DNA of 64,000 bases, taken from positions 62,001 through 126,000 of the forward strand of contig QANU01076234.1 of assembly GCA_003254905.1 (NCBI GenBank). Reading direction: 5' to 3'. This document shows, one piece after another, positions 1-11,720 of the stretch. Every line of letters starts with the position of its first letter. Positions within the stretch are counted from its first letter, which is position 1. The notes below the pieces were generated by a model. That model did not search any database and was not told where the DNA came from. It was given only the letters and a program-made list of their open reading frames with translations. Both the position numbers and the translations under genes were made by a program. Source of the stretch: Nissolia schottii. Its lineage: Eukaryota; Streptophyta; Magnoliopsida; Fabales; Fabaceae.

Positions 1-2073
1 CTAATCCTTCCTCAACAAACTAGCACAACACCAAAAAGAGACACGTCCTTATCATTATAAAAGTCAGGCGCAGAAAGTAAACTCCATAAAACCAGATTAT
101 CCTTATCAGCTGAACAATAGAAAGCTTAAGCCAAGTGACTTAGATCTGGCCCAAACAACCACCAAACTGCATAAAGTTCAGATAAGCTTCTAAAATATAC
201 GCCTTTACAGCATATATAGGCTCACGAGCAGCACAAAAACAAAAGAAAAAGAACAAACAACCATCAAGGTTTTTGGGTATTCATCATTCACTATCAAGAC
301 AATGATTTCCTTGTTTTGCAATAGATCAGAAAAACAAAAAGCAGTACTTACTTTTGAAGGTAAGAAGGGACAGTAATAATCAATAGTTGAGTTAAAACTG
401 GGTTTTGCACCCATGACATCAAATCTTCCAATCACATAAATGCATAATTGAAATATTCGTAAGCTTTAGCGTTTTTTCATCTTTAGCTTATATATCTCCT
501 AAATTATGTAATTTGTGGAAACCAACCCACCTACAGTTAAAACAAATAGAATATCGGCAACAGCAATACTCCAAAGGAAAAAGTTTCAAGGACGGGGAAG
601 CCTGTGGCATAACAGGTAGGAGTATAGGATATTCAGCTTCAGCATGTGCAGACAAGACACAATTAAAGTCCAAGAGCATGAAGTAGAAAGGTTGATAGAA
701 GCCTAGAGAACTCCTTCCAATGTATTAGTTAATCTCCTCAAAAGACTCAATCAAGATGCCCCTTTGCACCCTGCAAAACCAGACCTCACATAACTAGCAT
801 CCTATTATCTATTTGTTTTTCAATATCTAAATAAGGAATAAGGTTAATGGCATGCATAAGAAGAATCTTTAAATTGTGTTTGAGTTGCACTTGCATCCAT
901 CCTAGCCAATTTCTATGTTTAAATGCCACAAGTTTGCAGTAACAATCTCTAACCTTTATATTTCTAAAAGCAATTGTAACACCAATATTTTAGTCCTCAA
1001 TGCCACAGCCTTCGCAAAAAAAGCAAAAAATGAAAACCATAAGCTAATTCAACAAGAGCATTAAATCATAGACAGAAAAAAAAAAAAGTATGTAAAACAT
1101 TTCATCTATGGAACTAAAGCTAGAAGCGTAATACAAAGTTGATCAGTTTCCCATGTTATGAAAATGTGGGCAATCTATTCATTGATCTAATTCACAAGTT
1201 GACCAATCTATTTGAATTCCTGATCACTGCAGATAAACATTTGAAACATAAACGATGCATGACAGCTCACAATTAATGATATGAGATAAAGCAGCAGCCA
1301 GAAATCCTAAAAAACAACACCAAAATTGTTGATACCGAATACAGTGTCTTTCTTAACTGAGGGCGTACATAATAACAGGCAGGTTTGGTTTCGAGAACGG
1401 TTCTCTGTTCTTACAAATAATAAATACACTTGCACAATTTGACATTAGTTTTGGAGTTAACACAAAAAGTGAATCCATTATATAATCCACAATTGTAATT
1501 TGACAGAGGAGGAACTACCTGATGGTCATCAAGGTAAGATAACGAGCAAGCTGTGCAAACTCCAGAATTAATGAGAACTGAAGAATCCAACAGAAGCCAA
1601 ATGAAATCAGCTACTCCACAAGGCAAGGGTTGCTTTGATGACAATGAAACTGAAAGTTACATTCATTACACCACTCTAGAACTATTTACTTCATAGTTAA
1701 TACTCGATGAACTTGCATAGCATTTTGCATATCAAAATAGAGGTTACTACTACTTCAAAGAACAAAAAAGAACGACATCAAACATTGATCTCCATAACAC
1801 TAATTATTAGACCAATGTCACAATTGATTAACATTGAAGATTTTGTAACTTTCTTCGTGAAAAAGAAGTTGATAAAAACCCAAAAGAAAATTAAAAAAAA
1901 AAAGAAAACAAAACAAAACAAAACAAAAAAGGGGCTGCATTTGCAACCTAATAATGCAATTAACAGTGTACAGAAGAGGGTGGAGAGAATTAAAAAACAA
2001 AACCCCACAAAAAATAATTACTATAACAATAATAACAATGAGGAGCAAAAACCCAGTAATTAACCTCATACCA
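1..2073. other. Non-coding flank downstream of FLA4
   Basis: No reading frame here looks like a known protein. The stretch 1890-1930 is an A-rich low-complexity tract that would be pyrimidine-rich in the FLA4 3' UTR. On the minus strand, a possible acceptor (a pyrimidine-containing tract ending in GCAG) near position 771 precedes a short open stretch reading VQRGILIESFEEIN and then a stop near 726. This could be the last exon of another minus-strand gene or a spliced UTR; no partner exon is convincing. Confidence 0.4.
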
Positions 2074-3363
2074 CTAAATACAAAACCCTATACAGCAAAC
2101 AACAACTGCAACAGCTGCAGCAATGGAGGAGGACTTGAAATTGGAACCATAAACTCTGGCGGCGGCAGCGGACCGCATGTCCCCGCGGAATCCCGGCGGC
2201 GACGAGAGATGAGACGGCTGGCCATCGAGCCCCGGCGAGACCTCCGGCGAGGGCACATCGTCGTCGGGCGGCGGCGCAGCCAATTCAGCCCTCGGCGACA
2301 CGATCGGATTCTTCCCGAAGATTTCCCGCGGCAAAAGAACCTTCGAGACGCCGAAGATGGCGACGGGGTTCTGATCGAACACCGTCTGCGTCACGGAGGC
2401 CAGGACGATCCCGGTGCTGATGGCGACGGAGCCGTTGACGCGGGAGATGTTGAGCGTGAAGCTCCCGGCGCCCATGGCCTCCGTCGCAAGCGTGGGCTGA
2501 AGCGGGTTGACCACCGATTCCAGCGATCCGAGAGGGTAATACGAATGGAGCACGTGGAACTTCAGCACCACGGCCTTCTTGTCCGCCGGCAGCGACTGGA
2601 GGCTTGCGGCGGGTGGTAGATCAGCGAAGGCGCCGTCGACGGGGACGAACATGGTGATTCCGGCGCCGCCCTCATCAGCCTCGAATTCCTCCACGACGCC
2701 TGAGGCGGCGAGCATGGACGCGGCGACGTTGAAGTTGTGGCCGTCGATCAACGCCTTCGTGATGTTGAGCCCTAGGTTCGGGCGCGTCTCGGAGGCCATG
2801 AGATCGAGCCCGAAAGGGCGTAGTAAGTTATCGACGGCGAAAACGGTGACGTTGTAGGGTAAGGTTTTCACTAGGGACACAACGGTGGCGTTTGAAGAAG
2901 GTGAGTAAGGGGATTGGACAGAAACGACGCCGCTTCGGGGGTCGCGGGTGAGGTTGAGAGAGCCGGAGTTGGCGGGGGCGCGTCCGGTGGTTTGGAGGAG
3001 GGTGGTGAGGAGCTTGCCGGAGGGAGTAAGGGAACGGAGGTCGGAGAGGGAGAGGAACTGGAGGAGGACGTGGTAGCGGAGGACGTCGGGGAGGGCAGAG
3101 GGGGAGAGTTGGGAGACGGCAGCGGAGAGGCGGGAGTTGGGGACGGCGAGGAGGGAGAGGGAGGTGCGGCCGGAGAGGTCGGCGGCGATGGGGGAGAGGA
3201 GGGCGGTGAATTGGGAGAAGTCGGGGAAGGGGGAGAGGACGGCGGTAATGTTGATGGAGTGGGATGGGAGGGGGGATAGTGAGGAGAGGAAGAGGAGGAG
3301 GAGGAGGGTTGTGAGGGTAAAATGGGGAATTGATTTAGGATCAGAAGGAGGAGGAGGAGGCAT
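2074..3363 (-). CDS. FLA4: Fasciclin-like arabinogalactan protein, FLA4/SOS5 type
   Basis: This 429-residue intronless gene encodes a secreted cell-wall glycoprotein. Residues 1-36 form a signal peptide ending SHS before INITAVL. Two fasciclin domains follow, roughly residues 37-185 (with TSLSLLAVPNSRLS and LRYHVLLQFL) and 200-350 (with GITMFVPVDGAFADLP, VLKFHVLHSYYPLGSLES and FGVSKVLLPREIFG). A short Pro/Ser region (APPPDDDVPSPEVSP) suits arabinogalactan attachment, and several N-x-S/T sites lie in the fasciclin domains. The hydrophobic C-terminus (SSIAAAVAVVVCCIGF) fits a GPI-anchor signal. The phrases around GSLES, LATEAMGAGS and TLNISRVNGS match Arabidopsis FLA4/SOS5 as I recall it, rather than FLA8 or FLA10. 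Family knowledge: SOS5 acts in wall adhesion, root growth under salt and seed mucilage, with the FEI receptor kinases. The coding region is much more GC-rich than its surroundings. The start is the only sensible ATG before the signal peptide. Confidence 0.93.
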   Translation of the reverse strand: MPPPPPSDPKSIPHFTLTTLLLLLFLSSLSPLPSHSINITAVLSPFPDFSQFTALLSPIAADLSGRTSLSLLAVPNSRLSAAVSQLSPSALPDVLRYHVLLQFLSLSDLRSLTPSGKLLTTLLQTTGRAPANSGSLNLTRDPRSGVVSVQSPYSPSSNATVVSLVKTLPYNVTVFAVDNLLRPFGLDLMASETRPNLGLNITKALIDGHNFNVAASMLAASGVVEEFEADEGGAGITMFVPVDGAFADLPPAASLQSLPADKKAVVLKFHVLHSYYPLGSLESVVNPLQPTLATEAMGAGSFTLNISRVNGSVAISTGIVLASVTQTVFDQNPVAIFGVSKVLLPREIFGKNPIVSPRAELAAPPPDDDVPSPEVSPGLDGQPSHLSSPPGFRGDMRSAAAARVYGSNFKSSSIAAAVAVVVCCIGFCI

Positions 3364-3732
3364 TATTGATCTGTGGTGGTTCTATCTATCTATCTTGAGT
3401 CTCAGTGGAGTGGGTACTTTGTGTGTTATGTTGGTGGAGTAGAGTGAAGTGTGAGGAGGGAGGGGGATTGAGTGAGCAGTGAGCTGTGAGCTGTGAGCTG
3501 TGAGCTGTGAATGATGAGATGAGCACCTTCGTGATGCAATCATGATGGCGATGGTGGTGTGGCCGATGTTTTACTCATTTGCCTTTTCTGTTTTTTATTT
3601 TTAGTATTGGACACAAATTACTTTATCCAAATTATTGTTACACAGTCTAAAGAATTAAAACCAATAAAAAGTTCCAAAATACCTTAACACCAAATTCTAA
3701 AAAACTAAATATAGTTTACTGTATAAATTAAA
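3364..3732 (-). promoter_or_regulatory. FLA4 upstream region with GAGCTGT tandem repeat
   Basis: This is the 5' flank of FLA4. Positions 3481-3508 hold four perfect 7-bp copies of GAGCTGT (plus strand), preceded by an imperfect copy, GAGCAGT. The stretch next to the gene is G-rich on the plus strand, so C/T-rich in a minus-strand transcript, as is common in plant leaders. I could not assign a TATA box with confidence. Confidence 0.45.
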
Positions 3733-4068
3733 GGTTGAATATGTTTTTATTTTTTGGAAAATTACAAATTTATATTTTATTTATGTAAAATAATTTGTTA
3801 AAAAATCGTCTCTCACAAGTTTTTTTAGTAGGATTTAGTCTCTAGATACTTACTTTACAGTTAATTTAGAAATGTGGCAGACCATATGTACACATGGTCA
3901 TTGCACGTGTCATATGACTAAATTAATTGTCATGTCAACAACTTAACTTAACGGTAGGGTTAAATCTTATCAAAAACAATTTGTTAGACACTATTTCCTA
4001 ACAATTTTTTTTTCAATGATAAAATATAAAATTTATAATTTTTCATGAACTGAAAACATGTTTAACCC
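3733..4068. mobile_element. MULE-type MITE with perfect 9-bp target duplication
   Basis: This 336-bp non-coding element has imperfect terminal inverted repeats of about 50 bp. The left end reads GGTTGAATATGTTTTTA and the reverse complement of the right end reads GGGTTAAACATGTTTTCA. It is flanked by the same 9-mer, TAAATTAAA, at 3724-3732 and 4069-4077. A 9-bp duplication is the mark of Mutator-like insertion. It has no coding capacity, so it would have moved with a transposase made elsewhere. Confidence 0.85.
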
Positions 4069-4258
4069 TAAATTAAAATTAAATTTGACTATACAACTTT
4101 TCCTTTTTAATTTAGTTTTCATCATATGTTCATCGGTGTCTTAATTTTGCCTGCAAATACTTTCTCACTTACCACTCTCAAGTTCCAAGTTGCGGAGCTT
4201 ATCTTTTAAGAAATAACCATTTATAAATAAAATAGTGATTAAAATGGGAGTTTGTCTA

Positions 4259-4263
<5 letters not shown>

Positions 4264-4291
<28 letters not shown>
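4264..4291. repeat. (AT)n microsatellite
   Basis: This is an uninterrupted run of alternating A and T of about 28 bp in AT-rich intergenic DNA. Confidence 0.9.
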
Positions 4292-4294
<3 letters not shown>

Positions 4295-7273
4295 TTATGT
4301 TCCAAAAAAAATATATTGGTTTGTGTTTAATTTTTTTTAAATGAGATTGTTACACTAAAATTTATGTTTGGAATGTTTACAGGTGATAGATGGAAGTTGC
4401 TAATAATAAAAGAGAAGGAAGGGATATGCAAATGGTGAAGGGAAATAAAATATGTCACAATCTTTTATTTTATTTTATGTTAGGCAAGTTTAGTGAGGAG
4501 GGAAATGAAATTTATTCTCTCCTTTGACCACCCAATTTAAAAGGGCAAAAAAATTAAGGGTGTGTTTGACAAAAAAAAGAAAATAAGTGAAAAGAATATG
4601 AGTGGATTTTTATTTTCTACAAGAATATGGTGTGAATTTTTATCGCTAGCGCCATTACGCCTTAATAGCACAATGGTGTTGGTGAGCCCAGCACTATGGT
4701 GCCATTGCACTAGTTTCGCCACTTAAAAACTCTAAATGACAAGAAACAGAGACTATGGGGACTTACCAACTAAAAGGAAGCGGAGAGGACGTTATCTTCT
4801 CCTTTCAAACATCACCTTCGAGCACCCACACTCCATGGAGACAACATAATTAAAAATAAGGAAAGTCTTTGCATAGAAAGGACCTTCTCTAAGTGTATAA
4901 GTGCACTAAAGAGGGAGAAAAAGATAAGTAGAATTGTCTACTCATCCAAGGTGTAAGGGAAAAGCTGACAAGGGAGCTCTATATTATAAGAGGTGATCCA
5001 CACCACTCCAAGAAGCAGTAGGCCATGTAGGACTTTTTACTCCCAGTGCCATAGCGTTCTTAGGACAGTATAGCACTCACAGGGCACTATAGCGCCTTGA
5101 ATGTTGTTGTCAAGAACGTCTCCAGGGGTCTCTAGGACCCTTAGACCCATCATGACCCTTTCTAAGGTCATACCAACCTTTCCTAAGGGTACCTAAAGGT
5201 GTGGGGCATCACAACAACCACTACCCAAGAAACCCAAACCCACCTTAGAACGAGACCAACCATAGGTTTCCCCATCATTGTTGTTCTGCATCTCGTGGTT
5301 AATTGTTACCTCCATCTATTGTCAAGTTTTCATCCCCCACAACACCCAAATTCGCCGTTGAAGTTCACTAAAGAGCCCTCAACACAGTCATCCTCCACCA
5401 TCACCATGGTTATTGTCGTCCTTTACCATCACCATCCTCAATCTTTATCCCCAAAACGCTAGATCTTTCCCCATTTCCATAGATAGAGAAACCAATAGAG
5501 AGAACAACCAGCATTAGTTTAAGGTTAGGGATGAAGACATTGTCTTACTATGTTGCATCAAATTTTTTTTTGTGAAATTGGGTGAATTAGGAATTTAGAT
5601 TGGGGGGTTTGTGGTTGGAATGAGTCTGTAATGTTTTTGGGGAAATGTATGTTGATTGTTGTGATTGAAGGACATTTCTTATGCCTTGTTGTAGTTGCTA
5701 ATGCTGGTGAAGTTTTTGTGTGTGTTTTGTCTTGTTGTTCTTTATTTATTTATTTTTTTGTTCCTAGGTTGTGTTCAATGAGGTTACAAAGAATGATGGT
5801 TGACTTTGAGATGGGTTGTTGATGGTAGATGACAATGGGTTTGGGGGATGAAGAAGAGAATGGTGATAAATATAGGATGAAGGAAAAGATTATGGATATG
5901 GAGATGAAGAAAATGGTCTCTCTTCTCCAATTTTTCCTCTAAGGTCCCATTAGAGTGTGTTGTAGTGATGTGTGTATATAATGATAGTGTGGGAATGAGG
6001 TGTGATAGGTGGAATTAGATGTGGATGGGGGTAGGGGTGGAGGTGGAGATGGAGATGGGCGTGTTTTGGGTAGTTTTGGAATCTGATGTGATGGGTAAGG
6101 GTTATTTGGATATTTGATAGGTTAGGTATGGATAATTTAGAGATTTGATGGGAGTGTCTAAGAGAAAGGAAAGAGAAAATGGCACAACTAACAGCCACAT
6201 CATCCTCCATCACAACACACTTAGATGGAGGAACTAACGTGGCAATGTTAGGGACCGATGTGAGTGTTAATTTTTTTAGGGACTAACTTGGGTCTCATGA
6301 CAATATATGTCTAGGGACCAACTTGAGCCTTTACTTGAAAAGAGGAAATTAAGAAAATAAAAGAAGACTTATTCTCTTTTGTTTGTTTGTGTAGAGAAAA
6401 GATAGAGAAAAAACATGATATTGTCCAGTTACCTCTAATATCGAAAATAGTTGTGTTACGTATACTCATTATTTGTGGAACACCGTATCAACTTACACCA
6501 TATCCACCAAAATGACAAGAATCCAATTTCCTTTCATTTTTTACCCACTTTTGAGGAAAAAAAGTTATTGAGTCTTACCTACGTTTTACACCATTCCTTC
6601 TTTCCTCTCAATTATTTCTGTTACAACTAAATAACATGAATTAATTTTCTTCATTCCAATTTCTTTTATTTTCCTCCGCTTCCTTCTATTTTTCACTCAA
6701 TCAAACAAAAAGCAAGTGCTTAAGGAGAAAAAGGAGGCTCCAAGATCTTTTAGGGCATGGAGGAGTGTTTTTGTAACTTACGGTGTTTGGGCTAAAAATT
6801 TCAATAAATAATGAAGTTGAGTTGGATGCTTTTGGAGAGCAAAAACATTACTATTATTATTATTTTTTCATTTTTAGTATGCTAAACTTCTTAAGGAAGT
6901 ATTTGTAAATAATGACACTATTACTAACTCTTTTTTTTGCCTCGTTTGATTTTATTTGATCTTAAAGAGTGTCATGAAGATTAGAAAAATGTATGAATTT
7001 AATTAAGACATTCTAATCATCGTATGCCTTGATTAAGAAAATTTATATTGCTTTTTTACTATAATATTTTAATATTTTACTAGATGAATTACTACACTAA
7101 TAGATCATTTAATTAACATGGACAATACAAAATTTAAACAATCACAAGGAATTAAAAAGTAAATAATTATACAATAAAAAATAAATTAATAATAAAATAA
7201 GAAATTCAAGATTGGGAATGTTACAGAGCATACTAACCATTTCTTGTATAAATATTTATTTTACTCGTAAAAT

Positions 7274-7279
<6 letters not shown>
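4292..7279. other. Intergenic repeat-derived DNA
   Basis: There is no supportable gene. About 4620-5205 contains diverged retroelement-like DNA with repeated phrases around GCCATAGCG and AGCACTATGG, plus a tail resembling CCTAAGGGTACCTAAAGG; a related block recurs near 33.9-34.4 kb. About 6240-6335 resembles one end of a MULE-like inverted repeat, with AGGGACCAACTTGAGCC and two further AGGGAC motifs; no matching left end was found. The rest is AT-rich. Confidence 0.45.

Positions 7280-7309
<30 letters not shown>
7280..7309. repeat. (AT)n microsatellite
   Basis: Alternating AT run of about 28 bp. Confidence 0.85.
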
Positions 7310-7313
<4 letters not shown>

Positions 7314-7737
7314 TAAGAGAACAAATTAAATTAAGTACTTATCATTAAAATTAAATAAGTATTCCTAATATATTTTCTTTTGATTCCAATAATGAATGGT
7401 GATCCTCTAAATGTAAATAGATTAAAAAAAAGACACAAATTTTAATGTAAGAGAAGATAAATATAAACTAGTTAGGGTGGGATGGTGGATTAAGCTGGGA
7501 AAAAAAAGTGAAAATGGTAATATAAAAGAAAAATATGAAAATGATAATATACCAAAATATTGTGTAAATGGTAGTTGATCGCTTCACAACTCCACATTGA
7601 GACTCATAATCAAATTAACTATGTACTTTACATAATGTGTGTGCGTGTGAAAAATATCATTTCATTTATTTATTATGTAGCATCTTGCATTGTTATAAGT
7701 AATGTAGTATTGCAGTTTATTTATACAAAAATGTAAA

Positions 7738-8132
7738 TTGTACATCTCAAAAAAAGTCACCTAAACAAATAAAAAAAACATTACAAAATAAATAAACAAA
7801 CATTACAAAATAAAGAAATAAATATTGTCAACACAGAAAACAAGCAATATTAAACACACGTGTATACAGACACGCAAAAATGTTCAATGACAATGTTTGT
7901 TTCTCTGTTTTATAGCAATATTAAACTCTTGTATGCACGAACAATAGAAAATGTTCGTTGACAATGTTTATTTATCCGTTTTGTAACAATATTAAACTCA
8001 CATGTGCACGAGAATGTAAAAAATGTTTGGTGGCAATGCTTGTTTCTCTATTGTGTAATATTTATTTATTTGTTTGTAATATTTATTTCTCTATTAAGTG
8101 GCTATTGGATGACTATTTTTTGGGTGTATAAA
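7738..8132. mobile_element. TIR element with AAACATTAC-type interior, copy 1
   Basis: The left end TTGTACATCTCAAAAAAAG and the reverse complement of the right end, TTATACACCCAAAAAATAG, form imperfect inverted repeats of about 27 bp. The interior is non-coding and repeats phrases such as AACATTACAAAATAAA and GCAATATTAAAC, partly as inverted copies. Related elements lie near 9.9, 19.5, 54.4 and 60.3 kb. Ends are approximate, and no target duplication was resolved. Confidence 0.6.
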
Positions 8133-9302
8133 TAATGGAGCTATTATTAATTTATGATAGAATGACAGGGATAAATTTATGTTAAAAGGGACCTGCTTCG
8201 GAAGAAGGTGTTTTTGAACTTAATAGATAAGCACTAATTTTATTTTCAAAATCTTATGCACGCCTTTTTTAAATAAATTGAGTAGGATTATCAATGATAC
8301 TGTTTGAGGTCAACATAGAACATCTTACTGGGAATTGAAATTCTGATCCTAGTGTGTTCCTGTAACGTCTTTGAATGACTCAGATTACCTTTGATGATGA
8401 TCTTTCTGAAAGCATTTCACTGAGACTAATGCATTTTAAAAAGGAGATTACGGAGGTGTCAAAGACTTCGCATGATGCAAAGAGGTGGTAATGTGTTGGT
8501 CTGTTCATGTCTCCTTAATATAATTATATTTATAAGATTTGACAATAGTAATATATATTTAGTACTAGATGACTGATACCTTAGTTGAGGGTCTTAACAG
8601 AGCTCTTTGATGTATTTTGTAGTGTTGGAAGCAAGACTATAAGCTATATAACTTAGTAAATGCAACTATAATGTAAGTAGTTATTTACTTGAGGAAGTTT
8701 TCACTTCCCTTACTCCACTATCTTATACTTCATCTACAAAGAAATGATTGTTATGCTATATACTTTCCCTAAACTGTGATTATTAGAGATGGTTCCGATA
8801 GTTTTTAGTAGCAACTCCTAGTTGCGATATTATCATGATTTAAGGCATAATGTTGAAATTAGAGGGGTGTAACACTATGAACTTGCCTAAGACCTTGTCG
8901 TGTAGCTGAGATTTCACGTTAAAAATGGATACCCCTTATCATTTTATTATTTGCACAATAATCGTCATTAACCCGAATATTTAGTTATGATTAATGAATT
9001 AAGTTCCACGTAGGATTTCTAAAAGTATCCCCAAAATACGAATAAATAAAAAATGATATCAATTACATAATATATTCATTGGTTTACAACAATTAATATA
9101 TACAGTGATTAGAATAATCATACAAGAAGGATCTACTTAAATGTCAATGAGCTATAGCTCAATTAATATCGATGTCCCTTCCAATCTCGAATTCAAGCCT
9201 TTTTCCTTAAAAAAAAAACACTACTTTAATAAATGAAAATATATAGGCATTTGAGTTTCCCCATAGCTACCATTTCAAGAAAACCCCCCAAACATATTCA
9301 CC
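8133..9302. other. Intergenic, no gene seen
   Basis: This is AT-rich DNA. Around 8390-8505 a short open stretch reads ITFDDDLSESISLRLM on the plus strand after a CAG. It could be a decayed exon, but nothing around it supports a gene. Confidence 0.35.
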
Positions 9303-9506
9303 TTATCCATTGGTCCCACCAACCTGGTCACAATACTTCTCACAAGCTGGGCCACATGCATCGATGGAAGCTCCTCTTTCGTTCAAGCACACAGGCATGC
9401 ATTGTTTGGCACAATCAGATAGAGTTTCAGCACCTTTGAAACATGCAATAGAAATCAGTAAGCATATCAACAATGCAGTAGTTATTACTTTCTTTGAGGC
9501 TGACAT
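9303..9506 (-). CDS. Small secreted cysteine-rich peptide, thionin-like
   Basis: The 67-residue product has a clear signal peptide (hydrophobic core ITTALLICLLISIACF, cleavage likely near residues 26-30). The mature part of about 37 residues has six cysteines at 32, 36, 40, 51, 55 and 59, giving the symmetric spacing C-x3-C-x3-C-x10-C-x3-C-x3-C. This matches the small plant 'thionin-like' secreted peptides; the inner CxxxC-x10-CxxxC also fits an alpha-helical hairpin fold. The ATG is preceded on the same strand by a TATA box about 95 bp upstream (9602-9611), so the gene looks intact. Members of such families are usually secreted and often tied to defence or reproduction, but no activity can be read from this sequence. 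It is a single exon. The alternative is an unrelated hairpinin-like peptide. Confidence 0.75.
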   Translation of the reverse strand: MSASKKVITTALLICLLISIACFKGAETLSDCAKQCMPVCLNERGASIDACGPACEKYCDQVGGTNG

Positions 9507-9601
9507 AGTTGAAATCCCTTTGAAATCTCTTTTTTATTTATGAATTTTGTAACAAGTGTATTATCTTCCAGTAAGAGGATACGTGATTAATTCGCTCTGT
9601 A

Positions 9602-9611
9602 TATTTATATA
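9602..9611 (-). promoter_or_regulatory. TATA box of the thionin-like gene
   Basis: The minus strand reads TATATAAATA about 95 bp upstream of the ATG at 9506, a normal distance for a plant gene with a short leader. Confidence 0.6.
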
Positions 9612-9878
9612 TGTAATGAATGGCAAGTAACCTTTGTAGGGAGTTGCTACGCATGTTTTCAAGTGGTTGGGAGAAAAACAAGGTAACAATTTTGGTTTTT
9701 TAGGTTAATTACCAATTTCAGAAGTATATGAAATGTGCCGGTTGTTGTAAGTCATTGAAGGTCTTTATTTTTAAAAAAAAATGATGTTGGAAGTCATTGA
9801 AGCCATTGTTTCTTCAACAAAATAGTAATAAGTCATATTTGGCAGTAAATTTTCCTATAGCAATGCTTAGATATTAAG

Positions 9879-10922
9879 AATGCTACGTGTATACCAAAAA
9901 GTGTACAAATGTTGTACACCCACATTACAGATGTGTGAACAAACATTCCAAATATAGATGAACAAACATTACAGAATCGATGAACAAACATTTCATGTAT
10001 TGAGACAAGATAAAATGGGACCCGCAACACATTCAATATTAAAAAGTAACTGTCACACTTTCTCTCTTACACCCACTCACTCTAAAATGCGTGTACTTAC
10101 GGTCTCTATACAAAACACATGAGCAAACATTAAAAAACAAATAAATAAGCATTATAAAACACAAAATAAAATATACTTACACCAACTAAATAGCGAAGAC
10201 TAAACGTTGCATTCTCTCTCCTACTCCCGGACCTACTTTCTTACAATCAAACATAACATCACAAACACTCAAAAATAAACATTGCAAACTCATAAACAAA
10301 TATTATACTGCATATGAACAAACATTACATCACACAAAATCGAAGACGTAAATAATCGTTACTTCACTCATAAATAAACATTATACCACACACAAACAAA
10401 CATTTCACTATACTAGAATATTACACTACAAAGAAATAAACATTACAACACACATAATTGAATAAATAAATAAACATTACAACACTCATAAAAAAACATC
10501 ACAATACACATAAACAAACTTTATACCATACTAAAACATTACAAAATATATATAGAGAACAAATTAGATCAGAGAAGAATGTTCTCTTTCATGCTCTCTA
10601 TAACGGTTTAATAAAAAATAAACAAAAACAAACCAAAAAAAGACAAAAATGAAGCAAAAGCGCAAGAAACATAAAAAATGGAGAAGAAAAAAGAAACAAA
10701 GAAGAATAAAATGAGAAGAACGAAAAATTAATAGAGTTTGCAGGTAAAAAAAAATTGAGAAAAAGGAAAGGAGAGTGTGGAAGAAAAGAAGAAATAAAAA
10801 ACAAAGAAGAAAGTGAAGAGATGGGTACGCGAGAGAGGGAAAGTGGGGAGAGGAGAAAGAAAATTAACATTTAATGTGGGTGTATAACAAGTGTACATTT
10901 TTTGGGTGTACACATAACATTT
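9879..10922. mobile_element. TIR element with AAACATTAC-type interior, copy 2 (about 1.04 kb)
   Basis: The left end contains GTGTACAAATGTTGTACACC and CACATTA. The reverse complement of the right end contains ATGTACACTTGTTATACACC and CACATTA, so the inverted repeats span about 50 bp with scattered mismatches. The interior from 9960 to 10560 repeats AAACATTACA-like phrases many times. From 10600 to 10860 it becomes purine-rich (GAAGAAAAAAG type). No transposase frame is present. No target duplication was resolved. Confidence 0.65.
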
Positions 10923-11029
10923 TTGCCGTAGATATAGATTGTATTTGGGTGTATTTGTCATTCATATGATTAATTGTCACAAAAAGTTTGCTCTTTATTT
11001 AATTTAGCAAGAAAAATTAAATAAGACGA

Positions 11030-11720
11030 AGAATGTTAAGAATTTTATTAAGTTTGGGACAATATCTTAAATTTATCGTAAAGACATTCAAAGTTTCATA
11101 TTTGTTAGGAAGTAAATAGAGATACATAAACTGTGAGTAATTATATATGAAAGCGATGAAGTATTTTTGGTCTTGTGAGTTCATATCAAGCCAACAAATA
11201 TATGTATGTATGATTTTTAATATATCTGAACTCTTTTTAACATTTTTCTAACATTTTTCTTTCTTGTGTTAGTCTATAAGCCCTTTATGCAATCTAGACA
11301 ATTATCACAATCATAAAAATCAAGAGTATCGATAACCCAATATTCACTAATCTCTTAGTTCTTTCAATGGAGATGTGACATAATCTCCTATGCACTAACG
11401 TCAAGGAATTTTCATTCATAACACAGTGTTTAATACCAGCACTATCTTGTGTAGCCATTAAATTGTATGGAATTGTGTTGGATAAATTTAATTTGAACAA
11501 ACCATTAATCAATATACCATTTCCAACAATCACAAACTTAAATAATAAATCAAATTTGGATGCATTAAAATTTATTTAAAAACCACAGGGAATAACTTTT
11601 GAAACAAAAATCACCTTCTTGGAAAACCTAAGAATGAAGAATACATTATTCAATTATAAATTAATACTAAATGATAAATTATGTCTGCATGTGCCAACAA
11701 CTGCTATATGCGAACATGGA
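11030..11720 (-). pseudogene. Ty1/copia pol fragment (GAG-pre-integrase and start of integrase)
   Basis: The minus strand contains a recognisable copia stretch: GILINGLFKLNL, then NSLTLVHRRLCHISIERTKR, which corresponds to the His-containing GAG-pre-integrase motif (usually LWHRRLGHIS). After a frame change it reads LDTLDFYDCDNCLDCIKG, and further down MNSQDQKYFIAFIYNYSQ, which corresponds to the integrase core start (family usual: FGGKKYFITFIDDYSR). Stops and frameshifts break it throughout, and the canonical G of LGH is C. No LTRs were delimited around it. It is a dead retrotransposon remnant. Confidence 0.75.

Noticed and set aside
1707..2063. 118-residue Lys/Asn-rich plus-strand reading frame
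   Set aside because: It arises from A-rich low-complexity DNA in the FLA4 3' region.
1954..3442. Several plus-strand reading frames over FLA4
   Set aside because: They are low-complexity Arg- or Gly/Glu-rich shadows of the minus-strand FLA4 gene.
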